Below, in pieces: positions 21,182 to 31,473 of a stretch of 64,000 nucleotides of DNA. The stretch spans positions 153,560,406 to 153,624,405 of the forward strand of contig CM076846.1 in the NCBI GenBank assembly GCA_039519185.1, read 5' to 3'. Origin of the DNA: Astragalus membranaceus. Taxonomy: Eukaryota > Streptophyta > Magnoliopsida > Fabales > Fabaceae. The notes below the pieces were generated by a model. That model saw only the letters and a list, made by a program, of their open reading frames with translations, made no database searches and was not told the DNA's origin. A program made the translations under genes and the position numbers. Numbering within the stretch: the stretch's first letter is position 1; the number at the start of each line of letters is the position of its first letter.

Positions 21182-23279
21182 GCTTTTGACAGCACTGAGT
21201 TTTTATCCCGTTTTCACATTTTTCATCGTTCCGGTCAATTCCGATACCTGTTCCAGTCCAGTCCCAACATAAAACAGTCCAAAAACATATTCAAACAACA
21301 ATGATCATCATCAAATCATCAATCAAACAATCCAAAAACCAATTGGACATAAAACGTGATTTTCGTACAAAATACCTTTTCGACACGAATCAAAAACCGA
21401 AACACATTTCACAATTTAAGTTTATTAATTCAAAAACCTAAACGTGAGTAAAACTCACCAGTTGTGATGAAAATCACAATTAACCGAGATCCACCAAAAC
21501 GAAATTATCCACATAACCACACAAACGATCCCCGCATCAACTTCGACGTTCCGACGACGCCCAAATCCGCTTCCAAAGCTTTCCGCCACTCGAACATCCG
21601 ACCCGCGAGAAATATCAACTTTGACCTCGGCACCATCAACTTGATTCCTAAGGTTCCAATCTCCTCAAAGATTCCAAAGCTTCCCAATCAACCATGAAGT
21701 ACCCAAAAACACTATTCATCATCTCCTAGCTCCATTTGCTCCTATTCACATAAAACCCCAAATTTTGGTTTCTCAAACCCTATCCTTTAAAACTCAAATT
21801 TCTTCACTCCAAGTTAGTACCCAACCCATATATGAACTCCTCAAACCTCCCAAGTATGGAAATGAAGAACAAAACTCATGATTCCTCACCCTCTCCATAA
21901 AACTCGAAAATGGTAGCTTGAGATTGAGTGGGTTGTTGTGTATGATTTTGGTACCAAAGTGAAGGAAATGATGCAAGGAATGATATGGTGGAAAGAAGGA
22001 GAAATTTCCATGAATGATCCTCCCTCTCACTCCTCTTCTCACCAACGCCTCTCTCTTCCTTTTCTCTCCATTCTTTTCTTTCTTTTCTTCTTTCTTCTCT
22101 TTTCTCCTCCTCCGTTTCACGCTTCCTTTCTTTCTTTCTTAATAATTCTCTTTTCTTTCTTTTCTTTCTTTTCTTTCATATTAAGTGGTAATATGGTCAA
22201 ATGACCATATTGCCCTTAACTCCTTATTTCTTCCCTAAATCACCCTTATTCCGTAATATTCGTTTAACGATCCTATAGCATTCGATAAATTAATTTAGCA
22301 CTTAATTAATAAATCAAGTACTAAAATAAATTAATTTGGGTCAACATCAAAATAATTCGATTAATTATTTTGGGGATGTTACACACCTACTTTGCCTGAG
22401 TTACACCGCCAACTTCATATGCGAGAGGAGACTGGTAAATATATTGAAGACCGGTCAAGGGAAATTTCGGTAAATAACATTTATTATTTATATTTATATA
22501 TTGTTTTTATTAGATTATAATATGTATTACATACTAATGGTTATTCATTTCTTGGTTGTTGCTTTCAGGAAAATTTCTATGATTGCCAGACCAGTTATCG
22601 TGAAACTCAACAGAGTAGTAGCAGTGAGATTGATGTCAATGAGGAGAGTCGAGTGGCCTTTCTTGCTTGGCAGAAATCTGTTGGGCCATCAAAAAGTGGC
22701 CGGTTAGTAGGAGCTGGTGGTTTGGGCCCGTCTGCTTTCCCAAATTCCATTATTCCAAATCTGATTCCCACATCTTCTTCAGACAGAAGTACTGGTCGCT
22801 CTTATGTCCCTACGCCTTCAGAATTAAGCGATGTTCAGCTGTTGACGCAAAAATTGAGCGATAAACAACGTGAGATCGAAGAGTGACAAAAGGTACATGA
22901 TCAGGAAATACAACAGATGCGGGAGCAGTAGCGGTTGAATGAGGTGCGCTTTAAGGAAATGATGGATACTATGTCTCAATGCCCGAGGCCATCTATGCCA
23001 TCATCATCATCATCATTTTATCCACCGCAGCAGATGCAGCCTTACGGCTCTGCTTTTCAGCCGTACGCACCATTCGTCCAGCCTTCCTTCCACAGCCCGT
23101 ATGATCAGCCGTACTCTCAACCTCAGCAGCAGCCCCAGCAACTTCAGTAACCCCAGCAGCAGCCCCAGCAACCCCAGCAGCAACCCAACACAGATCTAGA
23201 CCTCAACAATACTGATTTTGAAACATGGTTAAATAATACAGACCTCAACAACAACCCGTCCGACCGCTACTATCAATAG

Positions 23280-23559
23280 CAGTTTTATTAGATATTTTAA
23301 TTTCAATTTTTGGATGTTTTAATTTATATTTTGTAATAAATATTTTATAATAATTTTATCATTTTAAAGTATTATTCAATTCTCGTTTAATTAGTATTTA
23401 TTTAAAAAATAAATATTTATATTAAAAAATTAACAATAACTTTTTTAATTAAATAAATGAATTAAATAATAAATATTTTAATAAACGAATTAAACAATAA
23501 ATATTTTAATAAACGAATAATAAAAAAAACTATTTTTTTTTTTTAAAAATTAAAGTTCC
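23280..23559. other. CACTA-B 3' AT-rich region
   Basis: Very AT-rich sequence with TTTTAAT-type simple duplications. It is the 3' untranslated region of the TnpA-like gene. No further feature is seen. Confidence 0.5.
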
Positions 23560-23739
23560 GGCGGACTCCTAATATGTTATCGGCGGCTTTGGCGCCGGTA
23601 AATACCGGCAGAATTTCGAATTTCCGGCGGATCATAAAGTAAATTACTGGCGTATTAGGTAACAATTACCGGTGGATTTTCCGCCGGTAACGATTACCTG
23701 TGAGCGATTTTCCGGCAGAAAAAATCCGCCGGTAAAGTG
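23560..23739. repeat. Right subterminal array of CACTA-B
   Basis: Copies of CCGGCGGA, CCGCCGGTAA and variants match the left array of this element. The terminal 11-bp CACTA repeat itself is missing here. Confidence 0.8.
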
Positions 23740-23740
23740 A

Positions 23741-24103
23741 CACTGAGTCGACTTCTTTCCCGAGGGGCGCCCAGGTTTGCTCAACACATAAAGTGAGAGC
23801 GTGTCTTTCTTCTTCAACCTCTATTTCGTTTCTATTATTTCTTGACAACATAAAGTTGTTGACATAATGAGAACAGAAATAAATTGTTTCACGATGTAAG
23901 TAAGCGGCGCAGATCGATCCTTCGACTCTAGCTTTATTCTTCACCGATCGTTTATAATCACCCATCAATCTAAATATATGGAGGAAGGGGAGTTGATTAA
24001 ATAAATAGTCATACTAAATATGCACTTTAATTAAAATGTTGAAATTGATAATTACCTCTTAAATGGATACATCCACCTATAATGAACTGGTCCACCAAGG
24101 CTT
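23741..24103 (-). pseudogene. CACTA-A transposase, DUF4218 piece between CACTA-B and CACTA-C
   Basis: Minus-strand reading from 24103 gives GGPVHYRWMYPFKR, then a GTAATT donor near 24054. The next exon is MGDYKRSVKNKARVEGSIC, AAYLHRETIYFCSHYV and WAPLGKEVDS, ending at the CACTA-B boundary. The same order is kept in CACTA-B at 17700-18090. The piece is bounded by two separate CACTA insertions only about 360 bp apart. Confidence 0.82.
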
Positions 24104-24120
24104 CACTAGTGGAAAAAAGA

Positions 24121-24730
24121 CATTTAGCGTCGGTTAAATTGGACATTTAGCGTCGGTTATCGCCCGACGCTAAATCGCCCGATGCTAAATGTTATACATT
24201 TAGCATCGGTTATTTAACCGACGCTAAATGTCACATTTAGCGTCGGGTGTTCAGATAACTGATGCTAAATGTCCATTTCATCACTGTTTTTGCTGTCTGA
24301 AAATGACATTTAGCATCGGTTATTTGAAACAACCGATGCTAAATGTCCTGAAAAATGACATTTAGCATCGGGTGTTTGAAACAACCGATGCTAAATGTCC
24401 TGAAAGTGACATTTGGCATCGGTTATTCCAAACAACCGATGCTAAATGTCCTGAAAAATGACATTTAGCATCGGGTGTTTGAAACAACCGATGCTAAATG
24501 TCCTGAAAGTGACATTTAGCATCGGTTATTCCAAACAACCGATGCTAAATGTCCTGAAAGTGACATTTAGCATCAGTTGTTCCAAATAACCGATGCTAAA
24601 AGTCATTTTTGATAAAAAAAATGACATTTAGCATCGGTTGTTTGAAACAACCGATGCTAAATGTCATTTTCTTGATAAAAAAAAAAGACATTTAGCATCG
24701 CTTGTTTGAAACAAACGATGCTAAATGCCT
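24121..24730. repeat. CACTA-C left subterminal hairpin array
   Basis: About ten units pair ACATTTAGCATCGG with CCGATGCTAAATGT around a short loop such as TTGTTTGAAACAA. Many units are about 55-60 bp and follow one another with CCTGAAAGTG or CCTGAAAAATG linkers. Every unit is a near-perfect inverted repeat. Confidence 0.9.
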
Positions 24731-25140
24731 AGTTTCTTTTTATATTTTCTTTATCATTTTGATATGAGTGTGTTTGCTAATTAAAGACTTTAAAGTTAAC
24801 ATTTCTCATATTAAGTGTTATCATTTTGAAACTAGTAACATTTCCTACTGGTTCAACATAAAAAAGAAACTAGCAGTAACATTTCTCATATTAGTATTTC
24901 CTTCAAAAGAAACTAGTAAAAAGATTCTGCCTATAAAGTAAGTGTCTAGTAACATTTACTTTAAAGTTAACATTTCTCATATCAACCTAAAGCATTTCCT
25001 ACTGGTTCAACAGAAAAAAAATAACCTATTAATTAACCACTTAAAATTAAATAGATACACTTTTATAGGCAGAAAGTACATAATGTGAACTACACTTTTA
25101 TAGGCAGAAATCAAATAGATACACTTCTTTCTTGCATGAG
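24731..25140. other. CACTA-C interior without recognised gene
   Basis: AT-rich sequence with dispersed duplications of AACATTTCTCATATTA and CATTTCCTACTGGTTCAACA. I recognise nothing else here. Confidence 0.5.
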
Positions 25141-25144
25141 GCAG

Positions 25145-25222
25145 AATCAGCTTCACCAGCATCTCAGCAGGCACACTCATCAAAATATCCATGCCCAACA
25201 ACACGCTCAGCCATGTAGCTTA
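25145..25222 (-). pseudogene. Possible captured shaggy/GSK3-like kinase fragment
   Basis: The minus strand reads SYMAERVVGHGYF, close to the glycine-loop start of plant shaggy-like (GSK3) kinases. A degenerate stretch with a stop and GEA follows. In the family this loop binds ATP. Only about a dozen residues match well, so the assignment is tentative. It lies beside other captured exons in the same orientation. Confidence 0.42.
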
Positions 25223-25452
25223 TTGTCTAAAATCATGAAAACATCTCAGTAATTAACAGCCCAAAGTAGAAGTAAACAAATATTTCTTATACAACATTTT
25301 GAATTTGTTCACACAATTGTGAATTATGGTGACTTTCAATTTTCAGAAAACTGTAAAGTCACTGTATTCAAACAAAAGTGTCTTTCGTTAAATGAACTAT
25401 TAAAATTGATTCTTATATGAAATGCATGATAGAATCTGCAGGTTACCTATTA

Positions 25453-25861
25453 TCTTTCCAAAAAGAATGATGATCTAACTCAGGTACAACTAACGTAGCA
25501 TTAAGAATTCGTGCAACGACAACAGCATCTGTTATCTGGATGAAGGAACATAAATGTCATTTCCACCAAAAGAACTTATTCATTTTTGTTTTAAAAAACT
25601 TAAATTATCTGCAAGACTAGGCAAGAGAACCTTGGCAAGCCCCATATTCACATAAACAAGTGAATCAGAGTTGATTATATACGAGACTATAGCATAAAAT
25701 AAAACTCTTATATTTTCCTTTTAATATGTATGGGAGGGAGCAACTAAGATGGCAGATCATGTCCTACTTACCCAAGTTCTTTGTTGATTCAATCCTCCAC
25801 TAGTTGCAATAAGCAAATATCCATTTGACATCTGCTCACGCACAGCAGCTACATATTATCT
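25453..25861 (-). pseudogene. Captured O-fucosyltransferase-family fragment, two exons with intron
   Basis: On the minus strand, exon a (about 25861-25772) follows a TTACCAG acceptor and reads SNGYLLIATSGGLNQQRTW before a GTAAGT donor. Exon b (about 25535-25453) follows a CATCCAG acceptor and reads ITDAVVVARILNATLVVPEL and DHHSFWKD. GGLNQ, AVVVARILNATLV and PELD-SFW are hallmarks of the plant O-fucosyltransferase family (GDP-fucose protein O-fucosyltransferase-like, Golgi-type enzymes). The first motif belongs to the donor-binding loop. The intron between them is kept, so the fragment was copied from genomic DNA. The coding sequence is only a small part of the gene and cannot be functional alone. 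Confidence 0.85.
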
Positions 25862-26269
25862 GGTAACGAAAATAAGAAACAAAGTGAGAAATGGCAAAGT
25901 TAGTATACTTGTCATCCCAATCATAAGGATATAATTTGTGCACAAAGAAATCAAAATATCCTATAATTGAGATATATTATGAGATGAAAACTATACAGCG
26001 AAATGGTCACCACCTGCTGCTACTGAATGTCTAGTATTAATGCCTCAGTGATGATAAATAACTGAGATTTTATCCAGCTCCAGCAGCTGTAACTGAGAAA
26101 GTTATCTGAATCAATTCATAAAACCTTCAAATGTGTCTCTTCCAACATCTCCAATGTTGTACTAAAATCATAGTCAGACAAAGTGCCAAGAAAAATAGTT
26201 GTATGGCATGAAATATGAGATGGTACCTTGATGTAGCAAAGATCTTTTATATGGTTGTCTATAATTCAA

Positions 26270-26348
26270 GGAAGATACTATCTATCGTCTTAAGTTTTTC
26301 CATCTCCTCCTCACTGGCAATTCCAGGATCAATATAACATAACTGAAA
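26270..26348 (-). pseudogene. Captured exon of an unidentified gene
   Basis: After a TTTCAG acceptor the minus strand reads CYIDPGIASEEEMEKLKTID then SIFLEL and a stop. The amino acid composition, acceptor site and position among other captured exons suggest a host exon. I do not recognise the gene. The stretches 25862-26269 and 26349-26716 around it show no other clear exon. Confidence 0.4.
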
Positions 26349-26716
26349 TAGAAACAAGACCATCAAGTCTTGTCATTCAAGATGCTGCAACATTTTCACT
26401 ATTTCACTTATGTAACAACATAAGCAGTAACAGAAAAAAAGGATCTTCACATATACTTGCATGGAAATTAATTACAGAAAACACTAAACTTGCAAGATAT
26501 ACTACAGGACATTATCCCTTCAGACTACTAGACATTATCCCTTCAGACTGTGAATGTATTTTGTAGTATCTAAATCCAAATAGCTGACAGTCAAAAGACA
26601 CCCCTGTGAATTTGCAATTAATAACAAAGGTACAACAGAAAAGTTAATAATGCATTGGGCTATAAAGTTAATCAATAAATAATGTTCTAAAATATTTGCA
26701 TTAACGTCAACACACA

Positions 26717-26869
26717 CCTTGGCCCAGTTGGGACTTGAGATGGTGAATATTTCCCAGTAAGCATTCCAAGTCCTAGAGGACTATAAGCAATCATGCGAAT
26801 ACCAAGAGAATCACATATGCTCTTGATCTCTAGTTGATCTTTCCCCATGCTTAGCAAATAAAATTGCAC
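26717..26869 (-). pseudogene. Captured aldo/keto reductase exon
   Basis: After a TTTTCAG acceptor the minus strand reads VQFYLLSMGKDQLEIKSICD, then SLGIRMIAYSPLGLGMLTGK and YSPSQVPTGPR, followed by AAGGTGTGT as a possible donor. The AYSPLGLGMLTGKY core is diagnostic of the plant plastid-type NADP-dependent aldo/keto reductase family, where it lies in the barrel near the cofactor site. It is a single exon with intron edges, open throughout. No other exon of this gene was found in the element. Confidence 0.85.
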
Positions 26870-26939
26870 CTGAAAAGTTGAAATTATAAAGAAGATCAAT
26901 GTCACCAACTTTGACAGGTTCATAAGTTTTTTCAAGGTA

Positions 26940-28530
26940 TTTCACAATCATCTCATAATCATTTGAATCCTTCTTCAAGGGAGAAATTGAGCAACACTAA
27001 CAGATCAATACTTATAAAAAAATCAATAACACCAGCAATAACAGATTGATTTCGATAATAACCTAACCAAAGTCCATCAAAGAAATTCCATGAAAAAATT
27101 CCAAAACATTATCGCAATTTTTGGAACTAAAAACAATGAAAAAAACGAATGGATTTATAGAAGGAAGGAAACATAGGTATGGAGAAGACAAAATCTGATT
27201 TCCAGTCTACATTGTTACAGACAAAATCTGATTTCTGTGGAGAGAAGAGACGGCGTGGAGAGCAGTGACCTTGGGAGAGAATACGGAGTGGAGAGCAGAG
27301 ACGGGGAGAGTGGAGAGAGCAGAGGCGGCGAGACAAACAAAAAATGGATAAGAGACAAACATTAGCATCCCTTAAGTAAATTCAAGTCTACATTGTTTTG
27401 TCTTCTCCATATAAGACAAACAAAAAATGGATAAGAGCCAGCAATGTGCCATCCCATCTGTACCAACCTCACTTGTTAATCATTCAAGATAAGGATCATA
27501 GGAAAAAAATACATGACATCCTATATCATAAAGCCTAAATATATTTATTTAATCAATGCCTCTAATTCTAGCTTTAATCAATGTTAATGTCACCTGTTTT
27601 GTGCTGCTCTAGCTTCTTTCACACCACCATGAACATAAATTGTTACAGAAATCCTTAGGATGGAGTATAACACAACAATAATGAATACAAATGATGTGTT
27701 GAGGGAAGTTTAATTATAGTTTCCTTAAACAGCTTATGAATGAATTGAGTGGCTAAGATGAGTGCCCCTTTAAGTGATCAACAAAATGCCAATTTATGAA
27801 TTGAATGAAAACAGCTTATGAATGAATACATTGATATCAGAGATGCTACAAAAGGCCAAAAGTTAGCCATTGATTTGATACCATTTAAGTGATCAACAAA
27901 ATCAACCCAGCTGGCTCCACCTGAAAACACAAGTCATTAACATTTTGCCGATCATTAACACAGAGAGGGGGATTCCACCAAAAACACACAGGGAGGGGAA
28001 CAAAAAATTCAAAACAGACGGGATGGGGGAAATAACAATGAACAAGGAGAAATCAACAAAATGTTTCAAATGAACTTCTCTTATTCTTGTCTACATCTTT
28101 CTTGTCAACAAAAACAAAATGTTTGCAAACAAAAAATTCTACTTTTTCCATTTCTGGAAAATCAATCAAACACAATGACCTAAAATTGATATCTTGAAAC
28201 AACAGAAGAAGGAAAAATGAAGAGGAGAAGGAAAGCATACATCTGCACATCACCACCGCCATACCATCAGTCGTCGTCAGCTCCGCCAGCGCACGCCGTC
28301 AGCCCCTCACCACGTCTCACAACACCTCTCTCCTAAAAATATTCCTTCTCTCCCCAGCATCTCTCCATCTCTCCCTCGATCTCACTTTCTCTCCCACCAC
28401 CGCCATCTCCCTCGGCCTCCCTCTCTCCGACGAGCCCTCCGCCGTAACCACCACCCCACCCCCTTCTTGCCATGCCATGTTTCTAATTTCTCAGAGTCGA
28501 GAGTCGAGAGGGAGCGAGAGTAGCTGGTAG
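26940..28530. other. CACTA-C interior, unassigned
   Basis: Mixed sequence with a purine-rich tract at 27230-27340 and a pyrimidine-rich 5'-UTR-like stretch at 28260-28440 (CTCTCTCC, CCGCCA). The latter would lie in the 5' part of a minus-strand chimeric transcript. I found no recognisable exon in it, but captured untranslated or intron sequence is possible. Confidence 0.4.
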
Positions 28531-28619
28531 TTAAGGTTAGGGTTTTAGGGAAGAGTCGAGACAACATCTGGGTCGCAGATTACAGATTTTGCGAGGAAGA
28601 GGAACTTCTGAGAATGAAG

Positions 28620-28755
28620 GACTGAAGGGACCAGATCTGATACTGTCCATGGTCCCTGGCTCCAGATCCTTGAGCACAGCTCTAAGTACAAATCGTCCGC
28701 AACTCGCTTCATTGTAGTAAACGTTGACTCGCTCGAGTTGCAAATCGGTGTTCCC
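28620..28755 (-). pseudogene. Captured beta-tubulin fragment
   Basis: The minus strand reads TDLQLERVNVYYNEASCGRF then VLRAVLKDLEPGTMDSIRSG. YYNEAS, RAVL-DLEPGTMDS and RSGPF are unmistakable for the N-terminal nucleotide-binding part of beta-tubulin, about residues 45-85. A few residues differ from the usual plant sequence (for example Leu for the usual Pro before RAVL). After SGPF the sequence diverges, so the copy ends there. It is the fragment closest to the right end and would be the 5' part of any minus-strand transcript. Confidence 0.9.
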
Positions 28756-28936
28756 TTGAAACATATAAAATCAACTCGCTTCGTTCTTCCCTTGTTAGTG
28801 AATGCGAAGAGAGCCAGGAGAAGAGAGGAAGAGAGTTAGAGGGAGGGAGAGGAAGAGAGCACGAAGAGAAGAAGAGAACGCGAGGTTGATTGAATGTTTA
28901 GGGTACGAAGGAATAGAAAAAAAATTAAGCGGATTC

Positions 28937-29280
28937 AGACTTTTAGCATCGGGTGTTGTCACAACCGATGCTAAATGTTCACATTTAACATCGGTTGTTT
29001 AAACACCCGATGCTAAATGTATTTGCTTTTAGACATTTAGCATCGGGTGTTTAAACACCCGACGCTAAATGTATTTGCTTTTAGACATTTAGCATCGGTT
29101 GTTTAAACACCCGATGCTAAATGTCTAAAGCAAATACATTTAGCATCGGGTGTTGAAACACCCGACGCTAAAAGTAGGCGCGAAATATGAAATCTTCCAT
29201 TTAATTGCAAAAATGCCACCGGTTCAACATTTAGCATCGGCTGTTCAAACAACCGATGCTAAATGATGCTTTCTAATGTC
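28937..29280. repeat. CACTA-C right subterminal hairpin array
   Basis: Repeated pairs of ACATTTAGCATCGG and CCGATGCTAAATGT, several joined by GTTTAAACACC loops and TTTGCTTTTAG linkers. It matches the left array in motif but not in linker sequence. Confidence 0.9.
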
Positions 29281-29298
29281 TTTTTTCCACTAGTGCTT

Positions 29299-31473
29299 GC
29301 TTCATTGCAAGGTGAACCGGAAGATGCTCCATGGAATCAAAGAAACCAGGAGGAAGTATTCTCTCCAACTTACAGATAATGAAAGGAATATTCTGCTCCA
29401 TCTTAATAAGATCATCTTTTCTCAATGTTGAAGAGCACATGTTTTTAAAAAATTGACTCCATGAATACAAACACTCCATGAATACATGACAATCATGACT
29501 TTTCATCCCATACATCTTCCCTGTATTCACATCTGCACATCTTGCAAGACTAGAAGAATAGCCATCTGGCATCCTCAATCCTTTCAACCATCGACAAACA
29601 TTTTTTGGCTTTGGGTTTTGACATCTTGCCATTAGCCATTGGCACCAAATTCAAATTGGAACGACTTTTGCTACAGTAAAGAGCAGAATCTATTCTAGCC
29701 TTATTATTGTCTTTGGTTCTATCTTTCACATTCATCACGGAGAACCATATGTTGTCAAAGAAATTCTTCTCAATGTGCATAACATCGAGATTGTGTCTCA
29801 ATAGATTATCTTTCCAATATGGGAGATTCCAAAATATGCTTCTTTTTGTCCAGTTATGCACTCGTCCATAACCATCCAATCGGGAGAGCACACCTACCTT
29901 CGTGGCTTGTGGAAAATTCACAACTCTACTCCAAATTTCACCCGATGTCAACAAAGGCGGTGGGACATCTGTTTCAACTACCCCTTTCTTGAATGCCCTT
30001 TTGTTATTTCTAAATACATGATCTGGCGGTAAGAATCTACGATGCGAGTCAAACCAAGAACTCTTTCCCCCGTATTTCAACGTAAACGCTTTTGTGTGTT
30101 CCATGCAGTGGGGGCATGCTAATTTACCGTGAGTCCCCCAACCTGACAACATACCATAAGCCGGGAAGTCATTAATTGTCCACATCAATGCCGCTCTCAT
30201 AATAAAATTCTTCTTTCGTGCTGCATCCTATGTCCCAACACCCTGCCACAATCTCTTGAGAGCATCAATTAGAGGTTCCAAAAAGATATCAATGTTAGCT
30301 TTTGGATTGGATGGACCAGGTATCAAACAAGTCAAAAACATATACGGTTTAGTCATGCACATCTCAGGAGGAAGATTGTAAGGGGTAACAATGACTGGCC
30401 AACAAGAATAGGGCGACACTGATGCTTGGATATATGGAGTAAATCCATCAGAGCACAAACCAAGTCGAACATTCCGTTGGTCAGAGGCAAAATCTGAATG
30501 CACTCGATCAAAGTGTTTCCACGCCTCACCATCAGATGGGTGGCGTAAAATGTCCGAGGTATTCCTATTCTCATAATGCCACGTCAGTTTCTTTGCAATT
30601 TCAAGCGATGCAAACATTCTCTGCAACCTTGGAACTATAGGCAAATAGAACATCGACTTTACAGGAATGGGTTTATAATTATGTTTTTCCCCTTTACAAA
30701 CTTTATACCTCGGCTTTCCACAAAATCTACAAGCCTTCAGCGCACCATCGGTATTACCAAATTCGTTGTCGTAAAACAACATGTGCCCATCCTCACAACA
30801 ATCAATCTTCTTACATTCCAATCCCAGCTTCGAAACTAACATATTTGCTTCATAATAACTTTTTGGCAAACTATCCTTATTAGGTGTCCCGTCCAACATC
30901 ATTTGAGTCACAAAATCTAAACCCAACTCAGAAATATTGCTCATGGACTTGAGAGATAAAAGCTTCACACACATAGATAATTTGACTCTGGCGATCCATC
31001 AAACAACGGTGTGTTTGACTCTTTTAACAAACAATAAAATCTTTGTGCTTCTTCATTTGGAAGTTCATCATGATCGTCATATTGAGGCTCATCAAATGGC
31101 ACATTCACTCCGAGACCATCACAAATCATGCTTTCCATCGACTCAACTTGTTCATTAGATGGAACATGAAAACTGGAACTGCTTGAAGAAGCCCCTAAGT
31201 CAAAATTTGGAAGTCGTTCTCCTTGGTCCACCCAAATCCAATAATTAGGCCTAAACTCGATACGATACAAGTGCACCCTAATTTCATCATCAGGTGTAAT
31301 AGGTATACCGTCGCATTTAAGGCATGGACATCTAATCCCCCTTCCTTTTTAGCCTTATCATGTCGCCACGCTACCCTAATAAACTCTTCAACCCCATTTA
31401 CAAAAGTTTCCTTCAAAAATGCTCTTCCCGGATATAATCGATCATACACCCAACTACGATTCAATTGATTCAA
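29299..31473 (-). pseudogene. CACTA-A transposase, N-terminal two thirds (Transpos_assoc, TNP2, start of DUF4218)
   Basis: The minus-strand reading begins NRSWVYDRLYPGRAFLKETF just after a GTAG acceptor-like site, so a short upstream exon may hold the ATG. A 1-nt deletion near 31330 shifts the frame; the next frame has CPCLKC then RPNYWIWVDQGERL. Another 1-nt shift occurs near 30975. TNP2 core motifs follow: CMTKPYMFLTCLIPGPSNPK, MRAALMWTINDFPAYGMLSG, SSWFDSHRRFLPPDHVFR and RHNLDVMHIEKNFFDN. An in-frame TAG at 30228-30230 replaces a Tyr codon of CACTA-B. A frameshift near 29640 and a loss of about 18 codons near 29465 precede DUF4218 (HDCHVFMECL, LERILPPGFFDSMEHL). CACTA-C splits it at 29298. 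Confidence 0.85.

Larger units (their letters stand above)
19960..22383. mobile_element. Solo LTR S1 (Tekay/Gypsy-like ends) in CACTA-B gene 2
   Basis: A single 2.4-kb TG...CA unit starts TGTAACACCCCGG and ends GGGGATGTTACA. It lies between AACCT (19955-19959) and CACCT (22384-22388), a 5-bp target duplication with one change. Removing it rejoins exon 4 in frame. There is no internal region and no second LTR, so it is a recombination product. The termini resemble those of the Tekay element at 42740. It contains two short repeat arrays. The rest, including the CT-rich 22020-22190, shows no gene. Confidence 0.88.
18926..23279 (+). pseudogene. CACTA-B second gene: TnpA-like Transposase_24 protein, split by a solo LTR and broken
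   Basis: The ATG at 18926 opens MASSGSESDHDLPRPTDRFF. Exon 1 continues after a frameshift in a 7-T run (18980-18986) to GRIVVKVVGQQ before GTAAGT at 19241. Exon 2 (19349-19463) has KANYTKPWANWTKVKKD. Exon 3 (19562-19840) has EKMAWYPDATKEVERTFNTR and RKNRAFERGG-like spacing typical of Transposase_24. Exon 4 (19936-19959, resuming 22384-22469) has GRQ...PTLPELHRQLHMREETG and is split by the solo LTR. Exon 5 (22569-23279) has a Gln/Pro-rich tail ending NPSDRYYQ. Three nonsense codons lie in exon 5: TGA near 22884, TAG near 22929 and TAA near 23148. Each is one C-to-T step from CGA, CAG and CAA. In En/Spm such proteins bind subterminal repeats. Confidence 0.8.
6596..23739 (+). mobile_element. CACTA-B: plus-strand autonomous-type CACTA element, 17.1 kb with four insertions
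   Basis: The left end is CACTACAAGAATTTTG, followed by an array of TTACCGGCGG/CCGCCGGTAA motifs that returns at 23560-23739. A CAC trinucleotide flanks both sides (6593-6595 and 23741-23743, with one extra A at the right). The right tip reads CCGCCGGTAAAGTG rather than the expected complement of CACTACAAGAA, so about 16 bp of the terminal repeat seem deleted. Two plus-strand genes follow in order: transposase (8203-18787) and a TnpA-like gene (18926-23279). Insertions are Copia-1, a MULE MITE, a hAT derivative and a solo LTR. It sits inside the CACTA-A transposase, whose sequence resumes on both sides. Confidence 0.88.
24104..29295 (-). mobile_element. CACTA-C: non-autonomous Pack-CACTA carrying host gene fragments
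   Basis: The ends are CACTAGTGGAAAAAAG and its complement CTTTTTTCCACTAGTG, with a perfect 3-bp target duplication CTT at 24101-24103 and 29296-29298. Subterminal arrays of CATTTAGCATCGG/CCGATGCTAAATG lie at both ends. There is no transposase. The 4-kb interior holds exon-like fragments of several unrelated host genes, all on the minus strand and some with introns, so capture was at DNA level. It interrupts the CACTA-A transposase, which reads on at 29299. Minus orientation is assigned only from the captured fragments. Confidence 0.93.

Noticed and set aside
21938..22204. 88-codon ORF rich in Phe/Ser/Leu
   Set aside because: It is a translation of the TTTCTTT pyrimidine tract in solo LTR S1.
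28537..28764. A real beta-tubulin gene
   Set aside because: Only about 40 residues match, the sequence diverges on both sides, and it lies inside a CACTA element with other gene fragments.
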